Of a stretch of 64,000 nt of DNA, positions 32,915 through 40,016 are shown piece by piece (position 1 is the first letter of the stretch; every line of letters starts with the position of its first letter). Under the pieces are notes generated by a model. That model was not told the DNA's origin. It ran no database searches and worked only from the letters and a program-made list of their open reading frames with translations. The stretch spans positions 72,936-136,935 of the forward strand of contig CAVJKX010000003.1 of NCBI GenBank assembly GCA_963650165.1, given 5' to 3'. This DNA is from F23-B02 sp963650165. GTDB lineage: Bacteria; Bacillota; Clostridia; Oscillospirales; Oscillospiraceae. The translations under genes were made by a program, and so were the position numbers.

Positions 32915-33207
32915 TGCTTTGCTTTAACGTCGGCTTTGAAATTGAGCCGCATACGTTCGCGGTAGGCCTTGACACGGACGATATGGTTTTGTCTGTGGAC
33001 TTCGGCGCACTGACGGTTTTAGACCCTGCCGATGCAGAGACATACAAAGGCGCGTACACGGTCGATCCTGAGTTTGAGGCACAGACCTTAGCGACAAAGG
33101 ACAAGCGCATGTCGGATGATGTGACCGTGAACGCTATCGAGGTACAGCGCGTATCGAACACGGCGGGAGGCCGTACAGTTTACATAGGAGGCTTGATAGA
33201 TGGCTAA
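32914..33207 (+). CDS. Phage fibre-region protein
   Basis: 97 aa. Unknown; beta-rich with the C-terminal motif SNTAGGRTVYIGGLI, closely resembling the end of the following fibre gene (NSAGGKTVTIG). The shared end suggests a common assembly or trimerisation element. Overlaps the next ATG. Confidence 0.6.
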   Translation: MLCFNVGFEIEPHTFAVGLDTDDMVLSVDFGALTVLDPADAETYKGAYTVDPEFEAQTLATKDKRMSDDVTVNAIEVQRVSNTAGGRTVYIGGLIDG

Positions 33208-33784
33208 TCAGTATAACAACAAAGTCGTGCTGTCGAGCGGCGAGGTGCTTATTGACCTCTCCGGCGACACTGCCGATGCCGCGCACGTTCTCAGCGGCTC
33301 GACATTCCACGACAAGTCCGGCGCACCCGTAACGGGCACATGCGCATACGACAGCGACACGAGCGACGATACCGCCGCCGTAGCCGAGATACTTTCCGGC
33401 AAAACGGCTCACGCTCGCGGCGCACTTCTCACCGGCACGATGCCCAACAACGGCTCAGTGTCCGGCACGATAAGCACCAAAGCGGATACATACACTATCC
33501 CGCAGGGCTACCACGACGGCAGCGGCAAGGTGCAGATAAGCTCGACCGAACAGGCAAAGCTCATTGCCGGAAACATCAAAAGCGGCGTCGTGCTGCTGGG
33601 CGTGACGGGCAACTACGGCGGCGAGAGCATCAACGCCCAGGCGCGGAGTGCAACGCCGTCATTCACGCAGCAGGTCATTCAGCCCGAAACAGGCTATGAC
33701 TACCTGTCCGCCGTCACCGTCGCGGCTATCCCCGTAACGTATACGGATAACTCCGCTGGCGGCAAGACCGTGACTATAGGTTAA
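33200..33784 (+). CDS. Tail fibre/repeat protein
   Basis: 194 aa. Contains two copies of an 18-aa fibre motif (HVLSGSTFHDKSGAPVTGTC and EILSGKTAHARGALLTGTM) and the usual fibre block YTIPQGYHDGSGKVQIS. A C-terminal SAGGKTVTIG. Probably a fibrous tail component with receptor contacts. Confidence 0.75.
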   Translation: MANQYNNKVVLSSGEVLIDLSGDTADAAHVLSGSTFHDKSGAPVTGTCAYDSDTSDDTAAVAEILSGKTAHARGALLTGTMPNNGSVSGTISTKADTYTIPQGYHDGSGKVQISSTEQAKLIAGNIKSGVVLLGVTGNYGGESINAQARSATPSFTQQVIQPETGYDYLSAVTVAAIPVTYTDNSAGGKTVTIG

Positions 33785-33788
33785 GCCT

Positions 33789-34004
33789 ATGGCGGTCAAT
33801 CAGGTGGTTATAAACGGCGAAACCGTGCTGGACTTAACATCCGACACGGTATCGCCCGATAAGCTGCTGAGCGGCTATACGGCCCACGACGCAAGTGGCG
33901 CGGCGGTGACCGGTACGCTGACCTTCGCGACCGTCTACACGGGCAGCGGCGAGCCGTCAGCAAGCACAGGCACTGACGGTGATATTTATCTTGATTTGGG
34001 GTGA
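33789..34004 (+). CDS. Short fibre-like protein
   Basis: 71 aa with one copy of the same repeat motif (LLSGYTAHDASGAAVTGTL) and the collagen-stalk-like end GEPSASTGTDGDIYLDLG. May be a truncated or modular fibre tip. The upstream ATG has a weak ribosome site (AAGCCT), so it may depend on coupling to the previous gene. Confidence 0.65.
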   Translation: MAVNQVVINGETVLDLTSDTVSPDKLLSGYTAHDASGAAVTGTLTFATVYTGSGEPSASTGTDGDIYLDLG

Positions 34005-34008
34005 GTGA

Positions 34009-34698
34009 ATGATAGAACAGGCAATAGCAGCCGAGAAAGATTATTTACAGAAGCGGCTTGAGGGTGAGGATGTCGCGCTCGACCTGAGCGAATACGGCTA
34101 CACAGACCTTGACGCTTACTTTGCCGATAAGCGTGACTATCAGCTCAGGCACTGCGGCATTGAGATACACGAGACTACGATGGACGATATCGAAAACCGT
34201 GTTGAGACCGCCGTTATCGGAAAGACCCCGTCGATATGGATTCCCACCGCTGACAGCGTATTCGTGTGGCACGGCAGCGAACCTATCGACACCGCGCTGT
34301 GTGACGAGCTGGGTGTGCGCATCTACGACATGAATTACGCCGGCGGCACTATCGTATCGGGCGTGGAGGATCTGAGCTTTGCGATAATCATCCCCGAAGC
34401 GATAGATATAGGCACGTCCTATGTGCTTGAGCGGCTGAGAGAGGCAATGTCAAAGTATCTTGATGATGTAGTTGTCGACGGAAATGATATACTTGTCGGC
34501 AGCGTGAAGGTGCTCGGCTCGATGAACCGCAGAGTTAACGGCGTGTACGTTTTTGCGTGTCAGATATCCTATGCCGACAGAACAGAGCTTATAAGCAAGC
34601 TGTGCTCCAAGCAGTCTGCCAAAACGCCGGGATATATCGACAGCACAAAGCTGCCCAGGCAGACGCTCAAAAATGAGGTGCTGGGATGGCTTCTGTGA
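34009..34698 (+). CDS. Lipoate-protein-ligase-fold protein in tail block
   Basis: 229 aa. Residues about 65-205 follow the LplA/BPL order: TAVIGKTPSIW, a reduced AGGTIVSG (111-118) where ligases have RRxSGGG, FAIIIP, VVVDGNDILVGSVKVLGSM (Lys167 in the place of the LplA catalytic lysine), and FACQISY. Such enzymes attach lipoate, octanoate or biotin through an adenylate. An enzyme fold between fibre genes is unexpected. It may be a repurposed structural domain; activity is unproven. Confidence 0.68.
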   Translation: MIEQAIAAEKDYLQKRLEGEDVALDLSEYGYTDLDAYFADKRDYQLRHCGIEIHETTMDDIENRVETAVIGKTPSIWIPTADSVFVWHGSEPIDTALCDELGVRIYDMNYAGGTIVSGVEDLSFAIIIPEAIDIGTSYVLERLREAMSKYLDDVVVDGNDILVGSVKVLGSMNRRVNGVYVFACQISYADRTELISKLCSKQSAKTPGYIDSTKLPRQTLKNEVLGWLL

Positions 34699-35366
34699 TT
34701 TTAAGACCGGTCGCTGATACCTCTCTTAAACATTCATGCTCAAGCGGTTCGAGCGGTTATGCAATGATAAATGAAGTTACGGCTGATGGTGATTCAACTT
34801 ATATTTATCAGGCGGTAACCGACACGACGAGCACGGAGGCTGCATCTGAGTTTAAGTGCAGCGCCACGAGCGCGGGAAAGTTTCAGATAAGCAGCGTTAC
34901 GCTTACGATAAACGCCAAAACCACGAAGGGCGACAGCTCAGATACCGCGTCGATAAGATACACTATTAGAGTTGAAGGCAGAGCGCAGAGCGCAAAGGGC
35001 AGCAGTACATTATCAACGAGCTACGGCAACTTCACCAAAACCGCCAGTGCATCTGACCTCGGCGTTGCAGGTCTAACCTATGACAGCTTCGATGTCGCCT
35101 ATTTTACTGTTTATATTACGACCGCTGGTGCGAAGAATAAGAGCAAAAACGACGATTTTCAGAACCGTATTACACAGGTGTATCTTACGGTCGAGTACGA
35201 ACCAGTCTCGGACACAGACGGCACAGGCATCTACATCAAGCAAAACGGCGTTTACACGCAGGCTCAGGCGGCTTACAAGAAAGTGGGCGGCGTATGGGTG
35301 CAGCAGACTGACACGGCTGCACTGAAAACGGAAATGCAATCAGGCAGATATAAATACGGAGGATAG
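34686..35366 (+). CDS. Tail fibre/virion beta-rich protein
   Basis: 226 aa; overlaps the preceding gene by 13 bases. Ser/Thr/Ala-rich beta protein (STEAASEFKCSATSAGKFQI, YDSFDVAYFTVYITTAGA), and a C-terminal collar motif (GIYIKQNGVYTQAQAAYKKV, then GGVWVQQTD) often seen at the end of phage virion proteins. Probably a surface decoration or fibre. Confidence 0.7.
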   Translation: MASVILRPVADTSLKHSCSSGSSGYAMINEVTADGDSTYIYQAVTDTTSTEAASEFKCSATSAGKFQISSVTLTINAKTTKGDSSDTASIRYTIRVEGRAQSAKGSSTLSTSYGNFTKTASASDLGVAGLTYDSFDVAYFTVYITTAGAKNKSKNDDFQNRITQVYLTVEYEPVSDTDGTGIYIKQNGVYTQAQAAYKKVGGVWVQQTDTAALKTEMQSGRYKYGG

Positions 35367-35371
35367 TCAAC

Positions 35372-35662
35372 TTGGCGCAAACGATCATAACGACGGCAGC
35401 TGTCGCGGCTGCCATTGCAGCCCTGCTGGGCTACTACAACAAAGTGCACGACTGGGTGAAGCATCAGGAAGAGCAGGACAGGCGCATGGACAAGATAGAG
35501 CAGGATGCGGCATCCGTGCGAAAGGAGCTGACGCTCATCGTATACGGCTTGTCGGCCTGCCTTGACGGGCTGGGCCAGCTGGGCGCAAATCACACGGTGC
35601 CCATCGCAAAGGACAAGCTCGACAAGCACATAAACAAACAGGCTCACAGACAGGAGGACTAA
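35372..35662 (+). CDS. Holin-like or spanin-like small membrane protein
   Basis: 96 aa; TTG start after GGAGGATAG. One short hydrophobic helix (about 4-21, IITTAAVAAAIAALLGYYN) and a charged coiled coil (about 28-60). Immediately precedes the phi-LC3-type holin, so an antiholin or accessory role is likely. Confidence 0.65.
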   Translation: MAQTIITTAAVAAAIAALLGYYNKVHDWVKHQEEQDRRMDKIEQDAASVRKELTLIVYGLSACLDGLGQLGANHTVPIAKDKLDKHINKQAHRQED

Positions 35663-35664
35663 TC

Positions 35665-35928
35665 ATGAAAATCAACTGGACGGTAAGACTGAAAAACAAA
35701 ACATTCTGGCTCGCGCTCGTCCCCGCGCTGCTTCTGCTTGCGCAGGTGGTCGCGGCGGTGTTCGGCTATGAGCTGCACATCGACGCTCTGGGCGATAAGC
35801 TCACGGCGGTAATAAACGCCCTATTCGCGGTGCTCACGATACTGGGTGTTGTCACAGACCCCACTACGGCAGGCGTCAGCGACAGCGCACAGGCCATGCA
35901 GTACGAAACCCCGAGAGAGGATAAATAA
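35665..35928 (+). CDS. Phage holin (phi LC3 family)
   Basis: 87 aa. MKINWTVRLKNKTFWLALVP starts the phi-LC3 holin pattern; two membrane helices (about 13-31 and 46-64) flank a short loop, and GVVTDPTTAGVSDSAQAM is the diagnostic C-terminal motif. It permeabilises the membrane so the amidase reaches the wall. Ribosome site AGGAGGAC. Confidence 0.93.
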   Translation: MKINWTVRLKNKTFWLALVPALLLLAQVVAAVFGYELHIDALGDKLTAVINALFAVLTILGVVTDPTTAGVSDSAQAMQYETPREDK

Positions 35929-35953
35929 GAGCTTGTAAACCGTGGAGGCTTTA

Positions 35954-36139
35954 ATGACTGCAACCATTAAAGAATTCTGCCGTATAAACGGCATCGACGA
36001 AAGCTCGGCAGACCTTGCCGATATCATTTATGACGCTTTGACAGGTGGTGAAAATGGACACATTAGCGGACATAGCACGGCCTCAGCGAAAATCGAAACT
36101 GCAATTTCCGACAGCACTGCGCGAGCGACTGATAGCTGA
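35954..36139 (+). CDS. Short protein overlapping the next regulator
   Basis: 61 aa. MTATIKEFCRINGIDESSAD resembles small phage proteins at the end of lysis modules. The last 28 codons run inside the next gene in another frame, which makes the C-terminus suspicious; a shorter functional protein or a decayed gene is possible. Confidence 0.4.
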   Translation: MTATIKEFCRINGIDESSADLADIIYDALTGGENGHISGHSTASAKIETAISDSTARATDS

Positions 36140-36296
36140 ATGCGGCTTTACGCTCGAGGAAAAGGCAATACTCAACCTACGCGCCGACGGGCTGTCACTC
36201 ATAGAGATAGCCGACCGGCAGCATTGCAGCGTTGAAACCGTCAACCGGCGAATACGCTGTATCAAAAACAAAATAGCAGCCATAGTTAAAGGGTAG
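36054..36296 (+). CDS. Helix-turn-helix regulator (sigma-region-4-like)
   Basis: 80 aa; ATG 36054 with AGGTGG upstream (GTG 36045 alternative). ECGFTLEEKAILNLRADGLS then LIEIADRQHCSVETVNRRIR is a LuxR/sigma-4-type helix-turn-helix. It is the last gene before the strong terminator at 36291 and may control late genes or the following block. Confidence 0.78.
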   Translation: MDTLADIARPQRKSKLQFPTALRERLIAECGFTLEEKAILNLRADGLSLIEIADRQHCSVETVNRRIRCIKNKIAAIVKG

Positions 36297-36322
36297 CGCA
36301 TTATGCGTTACCCTCTTTTTTT
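36291..36322 (+). terminator. Strong intrinsic terminator
   Basis: GGGTAGCGCA (36291-36300) pairs with TGCGTTACCC (36304-36313) with one G-U pair and a 3-base loop, then CTCTTTTTTT. It marks the end of the main late operon. Confidence 0.9.
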
Positions 36323-36426
36323 GTTAATTTGGCATTAATCCGACTTCTAAGCGCCCTGTAGCTGACACGTTGCAGGGCATTCTTTATGCGACAATTGAGA
36401 CAGATAAAACAAAGGAGGCAAACGGA

Positions 36427-36795
36427 ATGTACGGCTTTAACAATTACGGCTATATGCCGCCCTACACACCGCCAGCGGGCGCAGGAGCGCAGATGCCGTT
36501 AAGATGTCAAGTTACCCACGTAAACGGCAAGAACGGCGCAGACGCGCTCAAGCTGGCTGAAAACAGTTCAATTCTTTTGCTTGACGAAAATGAGCCTATC
36601 GTGTGGCTGAAAACGACCGACGGCGCAGGATATGCAACGGTTACACCTTATGCAATAACGCCGTATCAGGCCGCACCGGAAGTCAATGTAAACGATCTTG
36701 AAGTGCGAATAAAACGATTGGAGGACACGATAAATGGCAAATCCGATGATACAGATGTTAAACAGAGGCGCGGTAAATCCGGCAGTGCAGAATAA
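36427..36795 (+). CDS. Conserved phage protein after late terminator
   Basis: 122 aa; AAAGGAGG precedes ATG 36427. MYGFNNYGYMPPYTPPAGAG, LKLAENSSILLLDENEPIVW and DGAGYATVTPYAITPY are the hallmarks of a conserved but unnamed family present near the right end of many gut-Firmicute phages. A structural role is plausible. No known enzyme motif. Confidence 0.78.
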   Translation: MYGFNNYGYMPPYTPPAGAGAQMPLRCQVTHVNGKNGADALKLAENSSILLLDENEPIVWLKTTDGAGYATVTPYAITPYQAAPEVNVNDLEVRIKRLEDTINGKSDDTDVKQRRGKSGSAE

Positions 36796-36994
36796 TCCGG
36801 CTGTCAATTTGTATCGGGCTTATAAGGCCGCGAGAAATCCGGCGTTAGCTCTGCAAGAAATGATGTCGAACAATCCGACGCTTGCGCAGCTTCAGCAGTT
36901 TAAAAATAGCGGCGCTGATATGCAGCAGATGTTTTATTCACTGTGTCAGTCAAAGGGCGTAGACCCGCAAAGCGTGTTGACACAATTTCAGTAA
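36734..36994 (+). CDS. Conserved phage protein
   Basis: 86 aa; start overlaps the previous gene by 62 bases and follows GGAGG. ALALQEMMSNNPTLAQLQQF, then MQQMFYSLCQSKGVDPQ, a Gln/Met-rich helical protein. Always next to the 36427-type gene in related phages as far as I recall. Function unknown. Confidence 0.7.
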   Translation: MANPMIQMLNRGAVNPAVQNNPAVNLYRAYKAARNPALALQEMMSNNPTLAQLQQFKNSGADMQQMFYSLCQSKGVDPQSVLTQFQ

Positions 36995-37049
36995 TCCGCA
37001 CGGATGCGCACCGTGAGGTTATAAAAATCTTCAAACAGGAGGTGAAAAC

Positions 37050-37661
37050 ATGAACGAAGGAATGTCCCCTGCTGATATTGCAGCGGTACAGGGCGGCGGC
37101 TTTGGGGGCTTCGGCAATGAAGGGCTTTGGCTGTTTGCTATCCTTGCTCTTATGGGCGGCGGCTTCGGCAGCTGGGGCGGTAATCGCACCGGCGACCGCA
37201 ACGCAACAGTAGGCGATGTGCAGAGGGCTACGGACTTTGCGGCGCTTGAGCGTCAGAATAACGAGACTGTAGCGGCAGTGCGTCAGGCGGCTTACGATAC
37301 TACCGGCGCGATCAAAGACGGCAATTACAACATCTTAGGCGAGCTGCGCGATCTACAGACAGCGACATCGGAGGGCTTTGCGCGTCAGCAGGAATGCTGC
37401 TGCAACATTCTGCGCGGCATCGACAGCGTTAATTACAACGGCGCGATAAACACCGCCGCTATTAACGCGAACACTACTGCACAGACGCAGAAAATCCTTG
37501 ATGCAATAAGCGGTAACCGCATGGCTGATATGCAGAATCAGATCAACCAGCTCCAGCTCAAGGAAGCGCTCTGCGGTGTACCCCGCACAAGTCCTTACGG
37601 CTACGGCGTAGTTCCCCAGTGGGCTACCGGCTGCGGCGGCAGCAACTACGTCAATGTCTGA
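37050..37661 (+). CDS. Gly-rich, membrane-like phage protein
   Basis: 203 aa; AGGAGGTG upstream. An N-terminal Gly-rich hydrophobic stretch (GLWLFAILALMGGGFGSWGG), then a long helix (AALERQNNETVAAVRQAAYD) with CCCN and TAQTQKILDAI, and a C-terminal Pro/Gly/Tyr-rich end. The pattern recurs in gut phages, where it may be an ejected or membrane-associated virion protein. Confidence 0.72.
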   Translation: MNEGMSPADIAAVQGGGFGGFGNEGLWLFAILALMGGGFGSWGGNRTGDRNATVGDVQRATDFAALERQNNETVAAVRQAAYDTTGAIKDGNYNILGELRDLQTATSEGFARQQECCCNILRGIDSVNYNGAINTAAINANTTAQTQKILDAISGNRMADMQNQINQLQLKEALCGVPRTSPYGYGVVPQWATGCGGSNYVNV

Positions 37662-37695
37662 TTTAAACACGATGAACGCCCTATAAGGCGAGGAA

Positions 37696-37720
37696 CGGGG
37701 CGGCAGGAGCTGCCCCTTTT
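37696..37720 (+). terminator. Hairpin with short T run
   Basis: GGGGCGGCAG and CTGCCCC pair with a two-base bulge and are followed by TTTT. A weak terminator or processing site between two virion-like genes. Confidence 0.4.
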
Positions 37721-37744
37721 AATTTTACAGAAAGGTGATTTACA

Positions 37745-38146
37745 ATGAGCAAAAGTGCAATTTATACCTGCAACAACACAGGCGCAACGCTGGCGGTGGG
37801 AGATGTTATTCCTGTCGGCAATACCATAAGGCGCTTTGGCTGCAACATAAGGCAGGACGGCAACGCTATCACGCTTTGCGGTCAGGGCTACTACCTCGTT
37901 AACGCAACGTGCACCGCTACGCCCTCAGCCGCCGGTACGGTGTCTGTATCGGCGCTCAAAGACGGTGTTGCGATCATCGGTGCAAATGCTTCCGCTACAG
38001 TTGCGGCAACCGATACAGCGATCACACTGTCTATTAATGCAATCGTGCGCAATCTCTGCAATTGCGGCAACTCGCTTCTGTCGTTCGCACTCGGCGGCGC
38101 GGCAGCAGTTGTCGACAATCTCGCAGTGACAGTTGAAAAGCTGTAA
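37745..38146 (+). CDS. Collagen-tip-like (BclA-C/TNF-like) phage protein
   Basis: 133 aa. NTIRRFGCNIRQDGNAITLC, GQGYYLVNATCTATPSAAGT, VSALKDGVAIIGANAS and NAIVRNLCNCGNSLL fit the beta-jelly-roll C-terminal domain of exosporium and fibre proteins. It would form a trimeric surface knob. Ribosome site AGAAAGGTG. Confidence 0.75.
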   Translation: MSKSAIYTCNNTGATLAVGDVIPVGNTIRRFGCNIRQDGNAITLCGQGYYLVNATCTATPSAAGTVSVSALKDGVAIIGANASATVAATDTAITLSINAIVRNLCNCGNSLLSFALGGAAAVVDNLAVTVEKL

Positions 38147-38151
38147 AGCCC

Positions 38152-38631
38152 ATGAAAGATAAAATCAAAGCTTACAAAGAAAAGCTTGAAACTTCCTTAG
38201 CAGACTACATGGCATTGCCGTCTATTGAACGGACGTATCAGGCGGTACGCGGCATGGTTGAATGCTGGGAGGCTATAGACAGCTTAGAGCGGTGTGTTTG
38301 CCGCGCAGGTACGTTTACACGCGATGATGCCGACGCATGGAACGCAAAAATGCTTAACGATGACGGTACTGTAGGCGGTCATTGGTCAGTCGCGCAGACA
38401 ACCGCAGTCGCACAGAATCTCGGCATAAAATTTGACCACATAACTGACTACTGCTGGAACACGGCAATGAACATGATGTATTCAGACTACTGTTCAGTTG
38501 CCAACAAGTATAATGTCGGTACGCCTGAGTTCTACGCTTGCATGGCAAAAGCTTTTCTTTTCGATAAGGACGCGGAAAGCCCTAATGCGAAAATGGCGGC
38601 GTATTATTTCGGAATCGCAGATGCGGAATAA
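38152..38631 (+). CDS. Conserved phage protein (DUF7841-like)
   Basis: 159 aa. IERTYQAVRGMVECWEAID, DDGTVGGHWSVAQTTAVAQN and AYYFGIADAE match a family seen at the end of this gene block in gut phages. All-alpha, no catalytic motif. It is the last phage gene before the attachment region. Confidence 0.72.
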   Translation: MKDKIKAYKEKLETSLADYMALPSIERTYQAVRGMVECWEAIDSLERCVCRAGTFTRDDADAWNAKMLNDDGTVGGHWSVAQTTAVAQNLGIKFDHITDYCWNTAMNMMYSDYCSVANKYNVGTPEFYACMAKAFLFDKDAESPNAKMAAYYFGIADAE

Positions 38632-38639
38632 ACAGACAT

Positions 38640-38765
38640 CCATTTTTTAGGTGTCGTAAAAATTGTCGTAAAATCGCATGTTAAACGGCATGTTTTTACG
38701 CTGAAAAATGTATTATAGCGCTAAAAAGTGTATGATGCAAAAACGGCGCAAAGCATTGATAAATA
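38640..38765. promoter_or_regulatory. Short-repeat region at prophage right end
   Basis: Direct repeat TGTCGTAAAA at 38652-38661 and 38664-38673, an inverted pair CGTAAAA / TTTTACG, and two copies of GCT(G)AAAAARTGTATKATRG-type sequence. Short repeats beside a tRNA 3' end are typical of integrase arm-type binding sites. No gene is present here. Confidence 0.5.
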
Positions 38766-38769
38766 AAGA

Positions 38770-38808
38770 AATCCCCGAAGTTCCAATGACTTCGGGGATT
38801 AATCTTTT
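38770..38808. terminator. Bidirectional terminator between prophage and tRNA
   Basis: ATCCCCGAAG (38771-38780) pairs with CTTCGGGGAT (38790-38799). T-rich sequence lies on both sides (AATCTTTTT on +; TTCTTTATTT on -), so it can end both phage and tRNA transcripts. Confidence 0.8.
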
Positions 38809-38885
38809 TGGCACGCCGTAAGGGATTCGAACCCCTGACCTTCTGGTCCGTAGCCAGACGCTCTATCCAGCTGAGCTAACGGCGC
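38809..38885 (-). tRNA. tRNA-Arg(ACG)
   Basis: Full cloverleaf on the - strand: acceptor GCGCCGT/ACGGCGT, D-arm TAGCTCAGCTGGATAGAGC, anticodon arm TCTGG-CTACGGA-CCAGA giving anticodon ACG, T-arm with GGTTCGAATCC, and encoded CCA. Its 3' end faces the prophage, so it probably contains the attachment core and was restored by the phage. Confidence 0.93.
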
Positions 38886-38905
38886 TTATCGCTTAGCGCC
38901 TTAGT

Positions 38906-38934
38906 ATATTAGCACAGCCGGAGAGGAAATGCAA
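38906..38934 (-). promoter_or_regulatory. tRNA-Arg promoter
   Basis: On the - strand TTGCAT (38934-38929), 17-bp spacer, TAATAT (38911-38906) with TGTGC before it (extended -10). About 20 bases upstream of the tRNA. Confidence 0.75.
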
Positions 38935-38974
38935 GTCTTTTTTAATTATTTTCGCGCGTGCCGGCCAAAAATAA

Positions 38975-39142
38975 TTACATCCCCAGCGAACTTGACACCG
39001 CGTCCACTACCTCGCCCATCGTTTTGAGCGTTTTGCCGACGATGTTTTTAGGCGTTTTTTTGCTGCCGGAAACGCTCATGCCGGCCAGCGAACCGACCGC
39101 GACGCCGATACCCATGCCGACGAGAAAATTTGTCTTGTGCAT
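38975..39142 (-). CDS. Small Gly-zipper protein (55 aa)
   Basis: ATG at 39142 follows GGAGGTG. Residues 6-25 are Gly/Val/Ala-rich (LVGMGIGVAVGSLAGMS), as in small membrane or YtxH-like stress proteins; the rest is an amphipathic helix (TLKTMGEVVDAVSSSLGM). First host gene after the tRNA. No defined function. Confidence 0.7.
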   Translation of the reverse strand: MHKTNFLVGMGIGVAVGSLAGMSVSGSKKTPKNIVGKTLKTMGEVVDAVSSSLGM

Positions 39143-39180
39143 TGTTTACACCTCCGCAATATATTATGGCCAATTTTGTT

Positions 39181-39210
39181 TTGCTACACCGCTGCAATTT
39201 GTGCTATACT
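39181..39210 (+). promoter_or_regulatory. Promoter of the ymdB-like operon
   Basis: TTGCTA (39181-39186), 18-bp spacer, TATACT (39205-39210) preceded by TGC (extended -10). 33 bases upstream of the ATG. Confidence 0.75.
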
Positions 39211-39242
39211 ACACTCATTACTCCAGGAGAGGAGATTTTTTG

Positions 39243-40016
39243 ATGAGTGTAAAAATTCTTGCTGTCGGCGACGTCTGCGGCGAGCCGGGGCTGGATTATC
39301 TTACTAAAAATCTGCGCCGCCTGCGCAAGGAGCTGGAGCTCAGCTTCGTTGTCGTAAACGGTGAAAACGCAAACGTCGTCGGCATAACGCCGCGGCAGGC
39401 CGATACGATACTTCACGCGGGCGCGGACGTCATAACCCTCGGCAATCACACATGGACGCGCACCGAGCTGCGCCCGTATCTCGACGAGCGGCGCAAGATA
39501 CTGCGTCCGGCAAACTGCGCGCCGCAGTGCCCCGGCCGCGGTCTGGACGTTTACAAAACAGACTTCGGCGACGTGTGCGTCATGAATCTGATGGGCCGCT
39601 TCACGCTCGATACGAACACCGATAACCCCTTCGTCATCGCCGACGGCTACATGGAGGAGATACGCGAGAAGATCATCCTCGTCGATTTCCACGCCGAGGG
39701 CACGAGCGAAAAGCGCGCCATGGGCTTCCTGCTCGACGGGCGGGTCAGCGCCGTCTGGGGAACGCACACGCATGTGCAGACCTCCGACGCCTGCGTCCTG
39801 CCCAACGGCACGGGATACATAACCGACCTCGGCATGACGGGCGCGGTAAACTCAGTCATCGGCATCGAGCCGGAGCAGTCGATAGGCAAATTTTTCGGCG
39901 ATCCCCCGCGCAGATACGATTCGGCCAAGGGACCGGCCAAGCTCGAGGGCTGCGTGTTCACGATAGACCCCGAGAGCGGAAAATGCCTGAATGCGGAAGG
40001 AGTGAGATTTATATGA
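39243..40016 (+). CDS. ymdB: YmdB-family metallophosphoesterase
   Basis: 257 aa. Metal motifs GDVCGEPG, NGENAN, TLGNHTW, FHAEGTSEKRAMG and GTHTHVQTSD match the TIGR00282/YmdB family, which hydrolyses 2',3'-cyclic nucleotides and influences cell-fate genes in Bacillus. ATG follows CAGGAGAGGAG. It overlaps the next gene by 4 bases, forming an operon with the nuclease pair; here rny is not adjacent. Confidence 0.9.
   Translation: MSVKILAVGDVCGEPGLDYLTKNLRRLRKELELSFVVVNGENANVVGITPRQADTILHAGADVITLGNHTWTRTELRPYLDERRKILRPANCAPQCPGRGLDVYKTDFGDVCVMNLMGRFTLDTNTDNPFVIADGYMEEIREKIILVDFHAEGTSEKRAMGFLLDGRVSAVWGTHTHVQTSDACVLPNGTGYITDLGMTGAVNSVIGIEPEQSIGKFFGDPPRRYDSAKGPAKLEGCVFTIDPESGKCLNAEGVRFI

Larger units (their letters stand above)
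1..38811. mobile_element. Temperate myovirus prophage (left end outside window)
   Basis: A continuous phage gene order is visible: lysogeny switch, recombination and replication, late regulator, terminase, portal, scaffold, capsid, connectors, contractile tail, baseplate, fibres, lysis. The tail block matches the PBSX xkd order seen in Firmicute myophages (sheath, tube, chaperone, tape measure, LysM protein, hub, XkdR/S/T/U). The right edge abuts the 3' end of a tRNA-Arg gene, a typical integration target. No integrase, excisionase or left attachment site is seen, so the left boundary is unknown. All structural genes look intact, so the element may be inducible; that is inference. Confidence 0.95.
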
